Below are positions 60,301-64,000 of a stretch of DNA of 64,000 nucleotides, in pieces; position 1 is the first letter of the stretch, and each line of letters opens with the position of its first letter. A model generated the notes under the pieces. That model did no database searches and was not told the DNA's origin. It was given only the letters and a program-made list of their open reading frames with translations. The position numbers and the translations under genes are program-made. This DNA comes from Cinnamomum chago. Its lineage: Eukaryota; Streptophyta; Magnoliopsida; Laurales; Lauraceae. The stretch spans positions 32,867,001 to 32,931,000 of the forward strand of contig CP142461.1 in NCBI GenBank assembly GCA_038049695.1, in the 5' to 3' direction.

Positions 60301-63300
60301 GAGAAGCTTGCCCAGGACGGGCACCTACGGGAATACGTCAAGACTAGCGCAGATGATGACAACCGGGCCCGGCGCCGAGATGAAATAAGCCAGGACAGTG
60401 ATGGGTCTAAGAAAATCATTAACGTCATCCATCTAGCTCCTCCTCCCAAAGGGAGTAACCGGGCCCGTGCCGAGTTCAGACGATCCTCCCACGGTGAGCA
60501 GGTCATGGCTGCCGAGCTCGGCTCCACTCCTAAAAGGGCCCGAAGGGAGCGGCCCAAGATTTGGTTCTCGGACGCGGACCTGGAGGGGGTCCAGCTCCCC
60601 CACAACGACCCGCTCATCGTCACTCTGAAATTAAGCAACTGTACTGTGCACCGGATCCTCGTCGACTCCGGCGGTTCATCCGAGGTCCTCTATTTCGATT
60701 GCTTCAGGAGGATGGGCCTAACGGAGAAGGATCTGCAGGAGGCTCGGACACCCCTCATAGGCTTCAGCGCCAAGCCTGTATACCCCAAGGGAAAGGCGAC
60801 CCTCAAAGTTAAGGTCGGCGGAGCTTGCGTTGTTACAGATTCCCTGGTCGTTGACGCGCCCTCGCCTTACAACGCCATAATGGGCAGGACCTGGCTCCAC
60901 AGCTTGGAGGCAGTCCCTTCTACTCACCACCAGAAGATGAAGTTTCCATTGGAGGGAAGGGATGGCAAAGTGGAAATAATTACAGTCAGAGGAGACCAAC
61001 AGGCAGCCAGGCAATGTCTGATGGCCGTGGTGTCGGGGGAGCGAGAGTCCAGGCAGGTCAACATGGCCGAGATGGAGAAGAAGCTAGACGAGGTCGGCCA
61101 GGCCCCAGAGGCGAAAAGCATGGAGGACCTGACCGAAGTCAGGATCGACCCAAGCAACCCAGAGCGGTTCTTCCTGCTCGGAAGCCAGCTTGCAGAGCCA
61201 GAGAAGTCCGAATTGGTCCAGTTCTTGGTGCGGAACAAAGAAGTCTTCGCCTGGACGCCCAAAGAGATGCCTGGCATCGACCCCGAGGTCATGTACCACA
61301 GGCTGAGGGTAGACCCTAACCACAAGCCGATAGTGCAGAAGGCTCGCCGAACTGGGGTGCCGCAGACAGAGGCCGTGATCGAGGAGGTGGACAAGCTGCT
61401 AGAAGTCGGGGTGATCAAAGAAGTCCAATACCCGTCCTGGTTAGCTAACACAGTGGTGGTCAAGAAGAAGACAGGAAAATGGAGAGTGTGTGTCGACTTC
61501 ACCGACCTTAACAAGGTTTGCCCTAAGGACAGTTTCCCTCTCCCGAAGATTGATCAGATGATCGACACTACTGCTGGCCACGATAGAATAAGCTTTTTCG
61601 ATGCATACCGCGGTTATCACCAAATACCCATGTATGGGCCCGACGAAGAGAAGCCAGCTTTCATAACACCCAGGGGCACTTATTGTTACAAAGTGATGCC
61701 CTTTGGGCTGAAAAATGCAGGAGCCACCTACCAGCGTCTCGTCACCAGAATGTTCCGGGCTCAGCTCGGCAGGACCGTTGAAGTTTACATTGACGATATG
61801 GTCGTCAAGTCCAAACAAGCGCAGAGCCATTTGGAGGATTTGGCTCAGGTCTTCGATGTTCTGAAGAAGTTCCAGCTCAGGCTTAATGCTTCTAAGTGTG
61901 CATTTGGTGTTGGTTCCGGCAAGTTCTTGGGGAGTTTGGTCACACGCAGAGGAATTGAGGCGAATCCGGACCAGATCTCGGCTATCCTCAAAGTGCAGAG
62001 TCCCACTTCGGCAAAGGAAGTTCAAAAGCTTACCGGAATGGCGGCCGCGCTGAATCGCTTCATCAGCAAATCTTCAGATAAGTGTCAACCCTTCTTTCAG
62101 CTTCTTAGGAAGAATTCTAAATTTCGATGGACTCCGGAATGTGACCAGGCCTTGCAAGAACTCAAGGCCTATCTTTCTTCACCCCCTCTGCTCTCAACTC
62201 CTTTACACGGAGAAATTTTGTACTTATACTTAGCAGTCTCGGATCATGCGGTGAGCTCGGTCCTCCTCAGGGAAGAGGACAAGCTTCAAAAGCCCATATA
62301 CTATACGAGCAAGACCCTCATCGATGCCGAGACCAGATACTTACCCTTAAAGAAGCTCGCGCTGGCACTCATCAGCGCCTCACGGAAGCTCTCACGCTAC
62401 TTCCAGACTCACACAATAGTGGTTGTTACGGAACATCCACTTAAATCTGTTTTCAAAAAATCTAACTTTTCAGAAAGAATCTCCAAATGGGTCGTTGAAC
62501 TCGGGCAGTACGACATCCAGTTTCGGCCCAGGACCGCGGTCAAGGCCCAAGTGTTGGCAGACTTTCTCGTGGAATTCTCTACGAGTTCGGCACCAACCCA
62601 GCTCCGCACCGAACTGGGGGGCACGGGGCAGGAAACACCGACAGGCTCGTATGAACAAGGCCAGATCCCTTGGAGAGTCTTCGTTGACGGATCCTCCACT
62701 GCAAGGAGAGCCGATGCAGGAGTTGTCCTCCAATCTCCAGAAGGGTTGGTCATCGAGCAAGCTTTGACCCTGGATTTTAAGGCGTCAAACAACGAAGCCG
62801 AGTACGAAGCTCTGTTAGCAGGACTGAACAGCGCTAAAATCCTAGGAGCTCAGCAGCTCGTGGTCTTCAGCGATTCACAACTGGTGACGAACCAGCTAAC
62901 TGGAGACTATCAAGCTCGTGACGACAGGATGGCCGCTTATCTAGCCCTTGCAAAGAAGATGCTCTCCCAGTTCCAGACAGCCGAAATCAGACAGATCGGC
63001 AGAGAGTGGAATTCTCACGCCGACGCCCTTGCTAACTTGGCTTCTGCTGTCGAAGCAGGAAAGAAGAGAAATATTGAAGTGGGATCGTTGGCTGCGCCCA
63101 GCATAGAGCTCCATCCATCTCGGGAAGTACTATGCCATGATCTCAGCCCGAGCTGGATGGACCCCATCATAGCCTACCTTAAGGACGACAAGCTTCCCGA
63201 GGACAAAAGCGAAGCCCATCGAATCAGGCTCAAAACAGCCCGGTTCTGGTTGTCTCTAGAAGGCAAACTCTACAGGAAGTCGTTTACAGGGTCGTACCTC

Positions 63301-64000
63301 CAGTGCGTTCATCCGAGCAGAGTCGAAGATTTTCTCTGCGAAATACATGAAGGGATGTGCGGAAGCCACATTGGGGGAAGGTCCCTAGCATACCGAGCCA
63401 TCAGCCAAGGCTACTGGTGGCCATATATGCAGAAAGATGCGCAGGTATACGCCAGGAAGTATGAAAAGTGTCATAAATTCTTCCACTCTATCCATCAGCC
63501 ATCGCAAGACCTCAATCCGCTTTCCAGCCCATGGCCATTCACCCAATGGGGGCTCGATATTGTGGGACCACTTCACCGAACTCCAGGGAATAGGAGGTGG
63601 CCGATTGTGGCCACCGACTACTTCACCAAATGGATCGAGGCGGAGCCACTGTCTTCCATTACAGAGCAGGATTCCAAGAACTTCGTGTGGAAAAATATCG
63701 TCACAAGGTTCGGCGTCCGTAGAGCTTTGATCTCGGACAATGGAACCCAGTTCGACTCCAACCTCTTCCGAAACTTCTGCTAGGGGCTCGGCATCCGCAA
63801 TCATTACTCCACCCCGGCATACCTACAGAGCAATGGTCAAGCAGAAATTTCCAACAAAGTGGTTCTCGATGGGCTGAAAAAGCGACTGGACAGAGCGAAG
63901 GGAAGATGGGTAGAGGAGCTTCCGAGCGTCCTGTGGGCCTACAGAACGACTCCAAGGCGCTCCACCTCGGCGACAGCTTTCTCCCTAGCCTATGGGATGG
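60301..64000 (+). pseudogene. Gypsy (Tat) pol: protease, RT, RNase H, second RNase H, integrase
   Basis: The frame resumes the gag frame after the Copia insertion. Protease ILVDSGGSSEVLY lies near 60657. RT spans WRVCVDFTDLN to VYIDDMVV (about 61483-61805). The connected RNase H has LAVSDHAVSSVLLRE (62235). A second RNase H has FVDGSSTARRADAG, NNEAEYEALLAGL and FSDSQLV (62680-62890). The integrase has HEGMCGSHIGG, then a KYEKC where the family has two Cys (one replaced by Tyr), then GLDIVGP, SDNGTQF and NGQAE. It is open for 1,161 codons; the first stop, TAG at 63781-63783, falls inside the integrase core. The frame reopens and runs off the edge. RT looks intact; integrase is broken. Confidence 0.93.

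Larger units (their letters stand above)
52260..64000 (+). mobile_element. Tat-lineage Ty3/Gypsy element, 3' end beyond the window, interrupted by a Copia
   Basis: The order is LTR (ending 53082), primer-binding site, gag, protease, RT, RNase H, a second (archaeal-type) RNase H, then integrase, continuing to the right edge. The order with two RNase H domains is diagnostic of the Tat/Retand/Ogre group. A 5.5 kb Copia element (54784-60295) sits at the end of gag. The 5' end is estimated from the composition change, and the 3' LTR is outside the window. Confidence 0.9.

Overview
This window is plant nuclear DNA, almost certainly from a dicot. It has one spliced host gene (a group IIb WRKY transcription factor with GT-AG introns), AT-rich intergenic DNA, and dense nested LTR retrotransposons, a LINE and several MITE families. 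I see no prokaryotic features, no CRISPR array and no organellar genes.

Layout. 1-737 looks like the end of a Gypsy-type LTR running off the left edge. It abuts a truncated Sirevirus-type Copia element (738-2797, minus strand; gag start, primer-binding site, 5' LTR). 3402-11190 (minus) is a six-exon WRKY gene coding for 501 residues, most like WRKY47. Its introns carry a near-perfect foldback (4944-5058) and a hAT-type MITE remnant 17 bp from the donor of exon 4. The probable promoter follows to about 12.5 kb. 14.1-21.9 kb is a LINE remnant (zf-RVT and RNase H), split by a Tourist-like MITE (21194-21500) and by a decayed 6.2 kb Copia element (14922-21082, target-site duplication GAGGG). 22560-34709 is a 12 kb Sirevirus-like Copia element (duplication ACTAC). 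It has an extra ORF after pol, and that ORF is itself split by a 2.5 kb solo LTR (24051-26543, duplication CATGA). 34.7-52.2 kb has no gene I can support; it holds MITEs (35280-35788, 37180-37508, 40740-41278, 43517-43871, 47131-47830), a 183 bp hairpin, a T17-G24 homopolymer and a Mutator-like element (50188-51365). From about 52.26 kb to the right edge runs a Tat-lineage Ty3/Gypsy element (plus strand) with two RNase H domains. A very young Copia element (54784-60295, duplication ACTTG) interrupts its gag-pol.

How the parts relate. Only the WRKY gene looks functional. All retroelement ORFs carry stops or frameshifts. The insertions can be ordered: the LINE is older than the Copia at 14.9 kb, the Sirevirus is older than its solo LTR, and the Gypsy is older than the Copia at 54.8 kb. 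The two LTRs of the Sirevirus differ at roughly 7% of sites by eye, while those of the youngest Copia differ by one substitution and one 11 bp indel. The least expected observation is in the 14.9-21.1 kb Copia. It has no tRNA-type primer-binding site after its 5' LTR, but the 15 bases there are exactly complementary to a stretch inside its own LTR, as in self-priming retrotransposons.
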